DNA of 64,000 bases. Source: Patellaria atrata CBS 101060. Its lineage: Eukaryota > Ascomycota > Dothideomycetes > Patellariales > Patellariaceae. The notes below the pieces were generated by a model. It saw nothing but the letters and a program-made list of their open reading frames with translations. It ran no database searches and was not told where the DNA came from. The stretch spans positions 2,529,561-2,593,560 of the forward strand of contig MU006089.1 in the NCBI GenBank assembly GCA_010093705.1, written 5' to 3'. Both the position numbers and the translations under genes were made by a program. Positions 35,773 to 47,143 of the stretch are shown here, piece by piece (the first letter of the stretch is position 1; each line of letters begins with the position of its first letter).

Positions 35773-36911
35773 CTATATCATCATCCATACCAACGAACTC
35801 GCAACCCCGATCAAAAGATCATACCCCAACGCCCTGGTAGGAGGATTCTTATTCAGAGAAGCCAGAGATTGTTGAAGCGTCCATCCATGAACGACAAGAT
35901 AACTGGCTCTAGCGAAAGTGGAGATCGTACCAGTAACAACCAAGAATCCCATAGCCGGTTCCGTGAGCTTGGTCGCCTCTTCAGGGAGCAAATAGGGAAC
36001 GAAAAGAAGTAGCCGAGGAATCAAGATGAGAAGATGCAACACTGGAGAATCCACAGCATACGGTAGCAAGTTCGTGGATATAACATACGTAACGGTAGAC
36101 AGCAAGAGGAACGCGCCAGATAGATTCGGTTCTGATATTTCGGGGTAGATTTCTTTGATGAGTTCGCTCTTGTCCTTGTCGTTATCGACTTTCTTAAGCT
36201 CCTGGTTCGGTTTAGGCACCTCCGTGGCGATTACGGAAGCGATATAGAAGAGGATCTGCGTAAAACTGACCGGGAGAATTTGACCGAGAACAAAGAACGC
36301 CCAGAGGTTGGGGACCTTTTTCTGTTTGCCTATAGTTTTGATTAGTTCAGTATCAAAGGATATATTCTGGCCTCTCTCCCCCAAAGAGACTGGTCTCAAA
36401 CTATCTTGGTCATAGGCAAGCTATTTATTGCAACCAGGTTCGAACAGAAACCCAGGTCTTATATTATGCTTGATTTATATCATAGAATTGAAAGATACTA
36501 CGTACCATTAGAGGCCATATACAAACTCACTCCCATCGTCCAAGTCAAAGCAGCGTACGTCCACCATACCGTCCCCTGAGCTACCCAAAGGTCCCTTGCA
36601 AAATCCCGGGATAAGGAAGATTCTTTCATCCAAGCCCATAGAGCGTCTACAGAGACTTCATGCTTACAGCCTGTCCGCTGCTTCCAGCCAGACAGAGATT
36701 GCAGGAGTACATCTATCATGCGATGTGATAGTACCGAGAAAGACAACCCTGCTAACCCGGCCAACAGGTGTATTTTCGACGAAGCCCCCGGAGGCAGTTG
36801 AGAAGCTCTGGATTTGTAGAATGAAAGGAGTGTGGTGATGACGAAGAGAATGCAAAAGAGCGCTGCGGCGATGTAACCGATGAACAGCACAGCACCAGAA
36901 TAGTTATCCAT
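35773..36911 (-). CDS. Unrecognised polytopic membrane protein (2 exons)
   Basis: Exons 36911-36506 and 36329-35773 join in phase (GTACGT donor, CTATAG acceptor) to give 320 aa. I count about eight hydrophobic segments, for example VLFIGYIAAALFCILFVI, TVWWTYAALTWTMGVSLYM, LWAFFVLGQILPVSFTQIL and VLHLLILIPRLLLFVPYLL. A charged loop rich in K, D and E lies in the middle. In-frame ATGs at 36923 and 36953 would add 4 or 14 residues; I chose 36911 because the first membrane segment follows at once. It resembles unnamed fungal membrane proteins; I propose no function. Confidence 0.75.
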
Positions 36912-37529
36912 ATTTACTGGCATGTCTATAAAATGACTGAAGCCTCCCACCATGCGGCGGGAGCAATATTAACTTTTTATACACGACTGGTAGTCAAAAA
37001 CGAGCTTCCTCTTTGGGATAGACGACGGCGAATTGATAAGCCGGGAGATACCGACTCTTCCTGTCAGTCAAACCCGGGACGTCTGAACATCAAAGCTCAG
37101 GTACAGGATCAGAATGCATCCAAATTATAGATGGAGAGCATCTGAATAGGTCCTGAGGTAAAGCATCATCTCAGCTCAAGCAATAGGTGCCGAGAGAAAC
37201 TTGAGCCAACCGCATCGCGACGATGCAATGCTCCCGCCCGACAGGGATGCAACGACCAACTTCCCACCTCTGACGTATACGGGTGTGACAGACTCAGGCT
37301 GAGACTAGAAACAGCTTCGAAGGGATTTTAGTACGAGGATCCTCCGCACGATAATCACCATAGAACATCATCTCACTTCCTCCTGACACCACCAACGGCT
37401 TCAAAGTTCAAACGCTATAGAACTGCTACCACCGTACGCCAGACCCTACCCTACCCACCACAAAAGCACTCCAAAACCCTCACAACCAAACCAAGCCAAA
37501 CTCCTCCCCATCCCCCAAAACCTAAAAGA
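36912..37529. promoter_or_regulatory. Divergent intergenic region
   Basis: About 620 bp between the membrane protein (-) and the small plus-strand gene. It ends in a CA-rich leader just before 37530. No specific site was identified. Confidence 0.4.
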
Positions 37530-37877
37530 ATGCCCTTCCCCATCCTCTTCACCATCGGCGGCAACCGGCACGAGCTGATCCTCGTCCCGCACGACACCCC
37601 CCTCGGTGATCTCAACGACGCCATCGCCCGGGCCGCGGCCTCGTCGCCCAACTGCGCCGAGTTCATGTCCAAGTACAAGAAGCAGGAGGAGGCCGAGACG
37701 GTGACCGAGATCAAAGTGCGCTGGTCGGCACAGGGACGCGACGCTAAGATCTGGCCGGCGACGACGGTCGTGACGGCGGAGAACTGCACGGCTGTGCTCT
37801 TGATGATGGAGAAGGGCGTCGGGCAGGATGTGTTGGAGGTTAAATTGGGTGGGCCGCAGGCGGGGGATAAGAGTTAA
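37530..37877 (+). CDS. Small conserved-looking protein of unknown function, 115 aa
   Basis: A single-exon, GC-rich gene with strong third-position G/C bias over its whole length, unlike the AT-rich flanks, which argues that it is coding. The protein starts MPFPILFTIGGNRHELILVP and contains EFMSKYKKQEEAETVTEIKVRW. There is no signal peptide, membrane span or Cys pair; the pattern of short hydrophobic strands suggests a small alpha/beta domain. The ATG follows a CCAAAACCTAAAAGA leader. I do not recognise the family. Confidence 0.75.
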   Translation: MPFPILFTIGGNRHELILVPHDTPLGDLNDAIARAAASSPNCAEFMSKYKKQEEAETVTEIKVRWSAQGRDAKIWPATTVVTAENCTAVLLMMEKGVGQDVLEVKLGGPQAGDKS

Positions 37878-38365
37878 GGGACACTGGCAGGGGTGGAGTG
37901 GAGATGTTGGTCTTGATTTTTTGTTAATGAGGTGGGATGGTTATGTTTCTGATGCCATGGGGTGGGGTTGCGATGCTGGTTAGTGTGCTTAATTGATGAT
38001 GTTACGACATTTGTGTACACCACATATTATTCAAGTGTATTATGTTATGTTTCTTGATACAGTATTCATGATTACTATATGCTAGCTTGATTCGTGTCTC
38101 AAGTCGGAGTGAGTCCTAAAGTCTCCAGTATGTCCTCATGATTCCCTATATAGAAGGATCAAGGACATCCTGAACAGTGAGCCTACAGTACGCGAGGGAT
38201 GACAAGCGTAGGGAACGGATAACAGTCCCTAAATCCCAAATAAGACGAATACGAAGGGTCCTTTTCATGGATTAGTCCTATGTTCGAATCGACAAGAACT
38301 TCTAATCCAACCTCTAAGCACGTTTCAGAGTCCATATACGGCTTGTTTTAAGCGGTCAAAAATTC

Positions 38366-38373
38366 ATAGGTAG
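38366..38373. other. Left target-site duplication of the hAT element
   Basis: ATAGGTAG directly abuts the left terminal inverted repeat and is matched exactly by 38923-38930 on the right side. Confidence 0.92.
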
Positions 38374-38922
38374 TAGGGTGGGCAATCGTTACTAACGAAT
38401 CGCGTTACTAACGTTAGTCCGTGAATTACTCAACGTGACTCTTAAAACTCCGCTAGTAACGTTAGAAACGATTAACTAGAATAGGTGATAATTAGCTGAA
38501 ATAGGTATATATTCTCAGCCCATCTAATTACGTGCCTACAATACCTATAGAAATAGCCTTATTAGGCTAGGCCAGTGACTAGCTAGTCTAGTCCAACAGA
38601 TGCTGTCACGGATCCAGACTCGTGGCACAAGCAAGGATATAGAATACGAGGACAGTAGATCATCAGATAAGATATCAGCTAGTGGCTTGGCACGATCATA
38701 ATCCACTTGTCGGATCGTGCCTCGCGATCTATCTTGATACTCTTTGCGTGTTACTTTCGTAGCCAATTAACTAGTTACTATTACTTTGACACCATCTTTG
38801 ATTACTTGAGAACGAACCCTTATAGATGCTCTTATTAATTATGTGCTGCTGGATTAGGTTAGCGCGTGAATAAGGCGTAAGTAACTTTAGTAACGCTGGT
38901 AACGTGAATCTTGCCCACCCTA
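38374..38922. mobile_element. Non-autonomous hAT-type element (MITE), 549 bp, intact ends
   Basis: The ends are perfect 12-bp inverted repeats: TAGGGTGGGCAA at the left and TTGCCCACCCTA at the right. The element is flanked by an exact 8-bp direct repeat ATAGGTAG (38366-38373 and 38923-38930). The TAGGG-type ends with an 8-bp target duplication are the mark of the hAT superfamily. Inside both ends, GTTACTAACG/GTAACG-like motifs recur, typical of hAT subterminal binding sites. No transposase is encoded; a 73-codon minus-strand frame (38545-38766) is of doubtful meaning. The perfect duplication suggests fairly recent insertion. Confidence 0.92.
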
Positions 38923-38930
38923 ATAGGTAG
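38923..38930. other. Right target-site duplication of the hAT element
   Basis: ATAGGTAG directly follows the right terminal inverted repeat, identical to the left copy. Confidence 0.92.
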
Positions 38931-39207
38931 GAGCAAATCTAATCACAAGGTATTTGTACAAGCAGGACCTGTTTCTACTACACGTTCAAGCCGGTATACT
39001 GTATGTAATACATAATGCATACAATCCTTAGAACTTCAACCTCAGGTTGACAAAGCCAAAATTAATGATATGACATTATTATGGCCCACAACACCCAGAT
39101 AATGCTGGTCTATCAGAGATAGCCATGACTAATAATACATTGTTTTCTCTTTACATATGCGCAGAATCGTTGAGATCATAATTCGAACTCATGCTTACAG
39201 AAGGGTA

Positions 39208-40442
39208 TCATCGTGCTTTCTTTTTCTCGGCTTTCCTTTCCTCCACTGCCGTACTTGTTCCCAGGGAAGACGGTTCGATCCTGATAGAACCCTCTGTACG
39301 TTGCCTCTCAAGTTCTATCATTGTATCTAGCATCATATCTCGTACTCGTTGTGCGAGGTCTGGGACATCTGCAGCTGTCATACCCTTTGTATGAATCGGT
39401 GGTAAGACTGTCTTAGGGTCAGTATATGAACAGACAAAGAAGTATTAGGAGAGGAGGATATCGAGTTTCGCCTTTACTCATTGAAAAACAAATTTTCCAT
39501 TTACCTTTTACAGGGACCTTTCCCCTAAGGAATAATTTCTTTTTCAAACTCAAGATGTGGCTGTAGTTTGCTACAACGCATGGCACGATTGGTACTTGAG
39601 CTTGTACTGCGAGATGAAACGCCCCTTTCTTGAAAGGTAAAAGTTCGGGTTTTGAGGCGTAAGAGCGAGTTCCTTCTGGGAAAATGTAAACATTCTGCCT
39701 TTCAGACTTCATATGCTTTACAGCTCCGTCGAATGCCGCACGAGCATTTGCGCTGTTCGCGCGATCGATAAAAACGGTTTTCGATAATACCACTAGAATC
39801 AATTAGCTCATGGACCCTATAGAGAGAGATTGCATTGGATAGACGTACTAAACCATCCAAGGAAAGGTAGATATTGTAACGATTTCTTTGCCGTAACGCT
39901 CGTATACGGCGGGAAGAGACAGCCAAGCATCAAGACGTCCATCTCTCTACACTCAATCCTCGTTAGTAGCCCATACATGATGGTTAAATTCACTCCGTCA
40001 CCAAGAATACACATCGTCTCAAACTACGCTACAGAATCTATATATGATACAAGTCTAGGAAAATGACGTACGTTTGATGGTTCCCTACGAAAATAGCTGG
40101 CCTCTCCTTAAGCGCACCGGCTTCGTCTATTATGACAAACTCGACCCCTACCGCCCAACCCATTACCCATTCGAACGCTTTTCCCACTGTCCATTGGCTT
40201 AACCCGCCATATCCTGTCAATCGTAGAGCTATTGAAGCTACGACTCCGTAACTCGCGCATACCATGAGAGCAAGCCATGAGGCGAGGAGGCGACCAAAGA
40301 ATGTAAAGAGATTCGCAAGAGACGGTTGGTCCCGCGGCGACCCGGTCATTCCTTGAATCAGCTCCGCCAGGGCATGGAAAAGGAATATTATAAGGATAAG
40401 GAGCACGAGAGGGTAGACAAGAAAAGTGAGGAGGAGTGACAT
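39208..40442 (-). CDS. 1-acyl-sn-glycerol-3-phosphate acyltransferase (PlsC/SLC1 type, 4 exons)
   Basis: Converts lysophosphatidic acid to phosphatidic acid at the ER or lipid droplet. Exons 40442-40072, 39946-39849, 39792-39505 and 39407-39208 join in phase to give 318 aa. The N-terminus has two membrane segments. The catalytic HX4D motif is FVGNHQTEMDVLML, formed across the first intron. It is followed by VFIDR, the glycerol-phosphate-binding FPEGTRS, and VPIVPCVVANY. The C-terminus is a basic, charged tail. The frame is open upstream to 40670, but the ATG at 40442 (MSLLLTFLVYPL) starts right at the first membrane segment, as in SLC1-type proteins. Confidence 0.92.
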
Positions 40443-41089
40443 TGGCCCTGGGACCTTGTAGGAGTCAGGATTTAAGAAAAGATTGTCAGCCCTGTTCAAA
40501 CCCTCACTGAGACGTGAGGAGTACGAGCGAAGAAGGTAGTGTTTTAAATTGGCGGAGAATTCGTTGTCAAAATGAAGCCGAACAGAATAGTGGGGAGCAC
40601 GGGACCTGTTGGGAGCTCCAAAGCGGTGAGTAGAAACCCCACACCCCACCATCTTCCTTGCGGAGTACATTATAGAGTTTCCATCACGACTTTCATGATA
40701 TCTTTGCCCTGTGGATTAACCTCTAATTCGTATTATGTTCCAAAGTTATCTTACATCCAATGGTACTATCTCGTACATTTCTTCAAAGGTTCCATTATTC
40801 CTCTATTACTTCCCTTCGAGCTGCGCCGCTTACTTCCCTTAGTATTTCAAGTACTGATCAAAACGATTGCACAATGCGGAGATATACAGTATTATCTCAC
40901 AGGAATCCATTGCATTATAGACTAGCTGGATAAAGGGACACTCTCTGCTTTGTGGCGTGCTCTATGGGATATCTTAGGGGATCATCATACGGTTCAAATC
41001 TCTGCCACCGTGCTCCAGCCCGGCACACTATCGAACATAAAAATCGAACTTAATCATATACGACTGTCTCATACTGGACCTTGCTGGTA
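40443..41089. other. Intergenic
   Basis: About 650 bp holding the acyltransferase promoter and the 3' end of the next minus-strand gene. A GGTTCAAATCT near 40992 resembles a tRNA B-box, but no cloverleaf fits around it. Confidence 0.45.
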
Positions 41090-41504
41090 CTAGTTCGTTG
41101 CGGAATGGCTCGGTTGCACATGGCGTGTCTCAGTTGGGTGTGTCTGATATTGGCTTGCTCCTGGTGCTCCAGTATAATCCGTTGGCTGGACATCGCTAAC
41201 CCGTTGCGAGCGGTATTGATTCGTGTCTGGATGATTTGAGCTGTGGACTCTGCCAGTCTCCATCTCTTGCATGCCCTTTTCCGCGATTGCTTGATTCTTG
41301 GGCACACCCTCGTGACTACCCGCAGCTGAGTCAATCGCGGTCAAGGCATTCCCACGAAGGGCTTCTCCAGCTCCCTACGACATATGAGTAGAGTTCTAGC
41401 TCCGTTTAAAAGTAAGAGTTTACATGGACGAGTCCAGCAGTCTTCTTCACGGCATCTCCAAGCTTCTCCCCAGATCGACCTGCTCCTGATCCTGTCGTAC
41501 TCAT
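41090..41504 (-). CDS. Small hydrophilic protein, possible stress protein (2 exons)
   Basis: Exons 41504-41424 and 41374-41090 give 121 aa. The sequence is rich in G, A, S, T, Q, K and E and almost free of large hydrophobics. It contains GEKLGDAVKKTAGLVHGAGEALRGN, split here by a 49-bp intron after VH; the pieces are GEKLGDAVKKTAGLVH and GAGEALRGNAL. This amphipathic, Gly-rich block resembles small fungal proteins that I recall as conserved but unnamed, in some ways LEA- or hydrophilin-like. The C-terminal half is polar and probably disordered. A protective or chaperone-like role is speculation. Confidence 0.7.
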
Positions 41505-42406
41505 GATTTGTATAGTTGAAGATTGAGAATATATATGAACGGTCTTAGAGTTCTAAGTGTATTTAGAGGTAGGTTTGAGGTTCGAGGGAAGCTTTCACTA
41601 ACACAACTAGCTATGTCTTAACTTCTGAAATAATAATGATGTGACCCAGACCTCTATCATCTTCTGACGTCATCTGAAGTGCCCCAATTGTGGCTTGGAA
41701 TATTTTGCTTCAAGCACAAACATGCTTCGTTCCACAGCACGTTAGCCTCATATCTTTAGGTAACGTCCCATTTGAAAGATAAGGGTATAATATTATCTCT
41801 CTGCTTAGCTCGGAAGTATAGAGACCTATTCTGGGATCAATGTCTGCGTCTAGGAGATCATGCACTCTAATAGATGGACCCGAATTCGGACCCAACTTAC
41901 CTCATTTCCTCGTATCTGATACCTGCAACGTACCACACGTCATCAGTTAATGTGTGCTCTTAATGGACCATTGTATCTCCACCGCCATATGGTTGTGGAG
42001 CAACCGTTGATACAACTGTAAATTTCAAATCAGTGCTGCTATCCTCGATAGCTCATATTGCAGAGGCGCCAAATATATGTGATTCAAGGAAAATAGGACA
42101 ATAGCAGTATGCTACCGCTACCTCCCCTGTGAAATGGCGGTTTCCTGCATCCAAAACCAATGGTATAACTCCGCGTATATTTCTTGTACAACCGTAAGAG
42201 CCAAATCCAGTAAGTCGTTGATATGGAAAGAGACGGGTCCTAGAAAACTATATCCAATTGCAAGGAGTAGTCGATGGGGGCAGATGTGAATGCGAGAGAT
42301 ATAACTGCGGCTTGTCGGCTAAGAATCCTGAAAGGTTAACTTTTCAAATCAGATCGATTGACCACCTTACTTTCCAAAGTGGGACCCATCATCCTTGTTA
42401 GCCATC
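41505..42406. other. Divergent intergenic region
   Basis: About 900 bp upstream of two divergent genes. No repeat, RNA gene or transposon end recognised. Confidence 0.45.
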
Positions 42407-43736
42407 ATGGATGCTGAGGTTGGGTTCGACATGGTGCCGAGGTTGTCTAAAGATGATATAGACTTGCGGAAATGGGCGTCCTTTTTGAATACTATCGAGG
42501 AGCTATACCGGGAAGAGGATACGGTTAAGATTGGGTCGAAATACATTATCTTGTGCGTGGGCGAGAATCCGTTGCTTCGATTTCCTGCCACAAGTTCTTA
42601 GGCTTTTGTTCGAAACTAATAAGGGAAGAAGGGAATGAAGCCGAGAGATATATCCGAACAGTTTTCAGGTTAGCAAAGCGAACGTTCGGCTCTTGTATAC
42701 AGTATTGGAACGAGCCTTCCGACATCACGGGTTTTACGATGGGAAAGAGGTCGATGCTTCTATCAAAAACTATTTCCAGGTAAGCAAGGATATAGAAACA
42801 TATGGCTCCACGATATCTGTTGACGTGTAATAGCCCGATGAATTGGATGCTTCGACCAGTACGGTTCGTGAGATGCCTGCTACCACTTCTACTGCTCCTA
42901 CTACTTGTAGCAGCGAACTGGATCTACCTCTATTTACAATTCAACCCGTACCACATAAGGGTAAAGGCCTCGTCACTCACTGTAACATCGCTAGAGGAAC
43001 GCGAATCCTTGCTGAAAATCCTCTTTTCATCTGTTCGACCTTGCAGGGAATGAGTAGCCTGGAAAGTGAGATTCCCTCAAAGCTAAAGAGCTTACCAAAG
43101 GACCAGCAACGACAATTCCTGTCTCTCCACAACAGTTACCCTACGAAATACCCCTTCAGCGGTATACAGAAGACGAACGCCCTACCCTGTGGACCCGACT
43201 CGATATTGAGCGATGTCTACCCTAATATATGTCTCATTAACCACAGTTGGTCACCAAATGCTCATCATAGCTGGAACAGTGACATGGGATATGAAATCAT
43301 TCACGCAATTCGTTCCATTAGTGTTGGTGAGGAAATCAAGTTCCTAGATAATTGGATTGGTGATTCACTTTGCGTGATGACAGTCCCAGAGAAATGCTTA
43401 GCGTACTGCTACACTCTGCTTAAGAATCTTCAGGCAGAGTTCGAGGACAGTACCCATGTACTCATCACGAGACTGTACTATGACGCATCCCAGATTGCCA
43501 TCACTCATGGAGATCAGGCCCGCGCAAGTATCTTTGCAAAAAGAGCTTATGAGACAAGAGTTGTATGCGAAGGAAAAGATAGTCCTGAGACGGGAGAGAT
43601 GAAATGTTGGATGATCACTCCAGCGAATCATAGGAACTTTGGCGCTTCTCGACGTTGGAAAACCACTAAGAAAATGGTTCCCAAGGGGACAAATCCTGAC
43701 CAATTCGAAGAATGGCTATGGAGACGAGGAAAGTAA
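42407..43736 (+). CDS. Degenerate SET-domain protein (3 exons)
   Basis: The last exon (42834-43736) encodes a SET-type fold: an N-terminal VPHKGKGLVTHCNIARGTRI strand, then the core LINHSWSPNAHHSWN and IHAIRSISVGEEIKF. SET methyltransferases normally have NHSC and a GEEI-x-Y ending; here the Cys is Trp and the Tyr is absent. The cysteine-rich stretch that usually follows is missing. The C-terminal helical block (HGDQARASIFAKRAYETRVV, DSPET, EEWLWRR) is well kept. Exon 2 is 42669-42779, in phase. Exon 1 (42407-42556, GTGGGC donor) is tentative and its content is unrecognised. Predicted 387 aa. It is probably an inactive relative of the MYND-less fungal SET family, or a gene under decay. Confidence 0.65.
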
Positions 43737-44413
43737 TGCAAAGTTAGATATCACAGACTCTTAGGCAGTTTCTGAGTAGGCTTCTCTCATTTCATAGACT
43801 TGTACGGTATATCTGGTAACTTCTAGAATAGAAAAACATCCATGTTCAAACTAAGTTTTCCTCACTGGATATTCAACAATAGGCGTACAGAACATCAGTA
43901 TCGCTCTTTGCATTCAAGCTGTGAGATCCAGTGCACAAGATAATTCGAAGCGCAAAAGGGGTACACTGCGTCGTACCCAATATAAGATATCCGTATAAGT
44001 GATGTTCAAGGTGCGTTTTGCCGCCAGACACACGGGCTGTACATGTACCATTACCATAATGCATCTCAACAAAATGTACATCAATGACAGGGCTAAGGGC
44101 TGATGAGATGTACCGTACAAGCAAGAGCGAACGACGAACACCTCAGACAAGATCTAGGAACGATGTGTGTAGGAACAGATTAGACTATGAGCAAGCGAAG
44201 ATGGAATTACGATAATGATTGTCGAGTCTAAATTTAGTAGACTAGTGAGCAAAAGCATTTTATATGCATAAAATATTCGGGATAGACATTATCAGGTCCT
44301 GGTACGATGACATAAACGGGTATTTTACCCAAAACTCCTCCCGGTGTACAATCTTATCGCACAAAACGCCCAAGTATGCAACTAACCTTGAGAATCCATA
44401 TTGATATCACTGA
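43737..44413. other. Convergent intergenic region
   Basis: About 680 bp between convergent gene ends. Short antisense frames at 43873-44150 look fortuitous. Confidence 0.5.
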
Positions 44414-45994
44414 TCATTCATCGTCATCTTCATCATCGAGATCTGTACGTTCTACAATTAGATTGCCGCTCCGCCCGATGCGTTCCTGAATGGTGCCTCC
44501 CCCTTCTAGCTCATACACTGCTCTTGGTACGGGCGAAACCAGCTGGAACTTGTACTCATGAATGTACCTTTCGGGCTTTTTGGCCTCAGATGCAACCTTC
44601 TCGGATTGCAGGACTTCATAACATTCAACAAAAGCGTACAGTTCTTCAAGTGGCAAGCTAGCAGCGAACCTTCGAACCACGCGTTCGCCATCGGGCATTC
44701 GCAAACTTATCCGTACCACATCCTTCACGCTTTTGTCCGGTTCAGGGACAATAGACTGCGCTCGCCATAACTTCCACTCTGCCAGGTTTCGCGCTTCCCG
44801 TTCAAAGGCTTCCTGCTTTTCTCTTGCTTCCAGCTCTTCCCGCCGTCTAGCTTCTTCAGCTTCTTTCTTTCGTCTTGCTCGCTCCCTATCTTGAGCTAAC
44901 GACCTCTGATATGCCGAGTTTTGTGCCTCACGAAGGTCACGGGAGGCTTGTTGTTCTGCGCGACTGGCTCTTATGCCATTAATTGCGCTGGAGTACTGAG
45001 TAATAGCTGACCTGACTTTAGATACCATTTCTGAGGGCGTGGTAGGGCCCGCTATACGCGCCACGAGTGACATGGAAGTTGAAGATATCGATGGGGTATG
45101 TACGATCACTCCTGCAAAAGGAAACTTTGTGCAGCTGAGTGCATTAGATACCTGATACGCTTCCGCATCCTGAACATTACCAGCCCAGAAAATGATGTTG
45201 TTTGCTGGATCTTTGAGAAAGTTCATCACTTCTTGAGATAATAGTGTTTTTTTCACCCAACTTGAAGTATCATCGTGTTCCATGGATAGTAGGACGACAA
45301 CGAGGAATTTGAGCTCCTTCTTGGCCAAATCAAAAGCTTGGGCGTAGCCATTCTCAAAGAATGGCAGTTCATTAGATCCATACTCTTCTTCAAACTCCCT
45401 TATGAATCTAGCCGCTGTGTCCCTTGTATTCAAGGGCCTTCGTCCACTGGTGTTTCTCCGAGCTGCCGAAGTACTATTACGCGCTGTAATCCGGGAGAAT
45501 AGTCTCGGAAGAAAGGGGAATAGATAGGCGAGGAGTCCAAATGACCTCGAGATTATACTATAGGCGATATTGAACGGCGCGAACAGAACCGAAAGCAGGA
45601 GTGGCGCCGGTCTCGCTACTTGGCTCTCCGGCTGTGGTACTATTCGGGGTGCAGGTTCTAGGGGGGAACTTGCGGATCTTGAACTGGAGGAAAATCCGTT
45701 TAATAATGTCTCCTGCCGCCTTATGTCTCGAGGTTGCGGAATTTCAGGAACAGACTCTGATGTGGGATCCGCTGGCTCGCCGTCGAAGAACCTCGCGATT
45801 GCAATCTATCAAAGGAATTTTAGCTAATGAAGAGTTAAGTGAGAGCCATATATACGCACCTGAACGTTCCACTGGCATCTTTGAAGTAGGGGTATAGCAG
45901 CTCCGAGATCCTGATCGGTTACTGAGGTGAACTGTTGCAGCGCCAGTTGCTGTGCTTCGCTGAGTGTACTAATATCTATAGCCGAATCGGCCAT
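44414..45994 (-). CDS. UBA/UAS/UBX-domain ER protein (FAF2/UBXD8-like)
   Basis: Recruits Cdc48/p97 to ER-associated degradation and lipid-droplet turnover. Exons 45994-45860 and 45805-44414 join in phase to give 508 aa. The N-terminal UBA-like domain reads LSEAQQLALQQFTSVTD and AIPLLQRCQWNVQ-IAIARFFD. A hydrophobic stretch (LLLSVLFAPFNIAYSIISRSFGLLAYLFPFLP, here given as landmarks from about residues 105-136) fits an ER hairpin. A thioredoxin-like UAS domain follows (GYAQAFDLAKKELKFLVVVL), then a long charged coiled coil with RER/EEARRREELEAREK. The C-terminal UBX domain has ISLRMPDGERVVRRF. The protein ends in an acidic DDEDDDE. The full domain order matches FAF2 and fission yeast Ucp10. Confidence 0.9.
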
Positions 45995-47143
45995 CCTTTG
46001 AATATATTGCGGACAGGGTTGGTTTTTAGAAATTCGGAGCGCAGAGAGGGATTAAGAAATCTTTAAGGGGAATGGTAGCCTTCTGTGTGTGGAAAGGTGT
46101 CTTGATCAGCCTTGCCTGGAATATGGGGCGATGACACGGTAAGGAAATAGAACAATGTCTCATCTGAAATGTATGGAGGGTCTTCGTGAAGCTGAGAGAT
46201 AGGTCAAATACTAAATTTTCTTAAATCAAAAAAGTGGCTCAGACTTTTGTCTTTATAGTTGAAGAAATTCGAGGTACATCCGCAGTATAGGTAGTGAAAT
46301 GAACTATGTAATCGTCCAATAACGGCGGAGCGTGGGGGCTTGATCCGGGTCCTCCTCGGGATAACCGCAGGTCTACCTTTATGCGACAACCTTGGATCGT
46401 TTAGAACTAAAGAGAAGCGGCGCGGCTTCTCCAGCTTCTTTGTACAAGTACCGTATACACCTGCGATCTACCTTACACCTTCCCAACCCTGAATATCCAT
46501 AGCCTTCGTGGTCGTTTTGAGGAATTGCTGATGGAGAGGAAACCGCCACCTTACGAAGAAGGTTATGTTGCTAGGAGTGAGAAAATGACTACTTTCGACC
46601 TTTAAGGTAGGGCACTATAATCGCGACGGAGATTCCTCTGCTCTGAATCATTGTCCCTCTTTAAGTTATTTTCATATAATTATCCGGCATATCAATCTTC
46701 AAGACTACAATGCATACGCTAACACTTCAGCGGGTAGTCTCTCATCCGCTATCTTAAGTCATACTGTCCTGTCCGTTGACCCAAGTGTGGCTCAACAACT
46801 TACTGGAAATCTCTCCTATCCGAGATTCATGCGCATAGCCAGCTTTATACATTACTAGGTGAAGAGGTTGGACACTGAAGGTCGTGTTTTTTCCGTTCGT
46901 TCCATCCGGATTCCTGAATAATCTCCAAGACGGTCAGCTTAGATTGTCTTACGGACACCTCAATTAAGAAATAGCTATACTATAAAACCAAAGGTTGGAG
47001 GAGTACTCTAAATAAAACTCCCCGCGAAGCATCTCAAGCGCAACAATTCCTGTTCTTTTTCATGGGTCAAGTAATAGGAGCCTATCGTTCATGAACCAAT
47101 TTTCCAACCTCTAATTGGGTACTATTCTTGAACTCCGGAACAT
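45995..47143. promoter_or_regulatory. Divergent intergenic region (UBX / PAN3)
   Basis: About 1.15 kb between divergent genes, AT-rich, without recognised elements apart from a GTACAAGTACCGTATAC stretch near 46441. Confidence 0.45.

Noticed and set aside
38545-38766. Transposase fragment inside the hAT element
   Set aside because: A 73-codon frame without recognisable hAT transposase motifs; may be chance.
40980-41020. GGTTCAAATCT as a tRNA B-box
   Set aside because: No acceptor stem, A-box or anticodon arm at the right distance on either strand.
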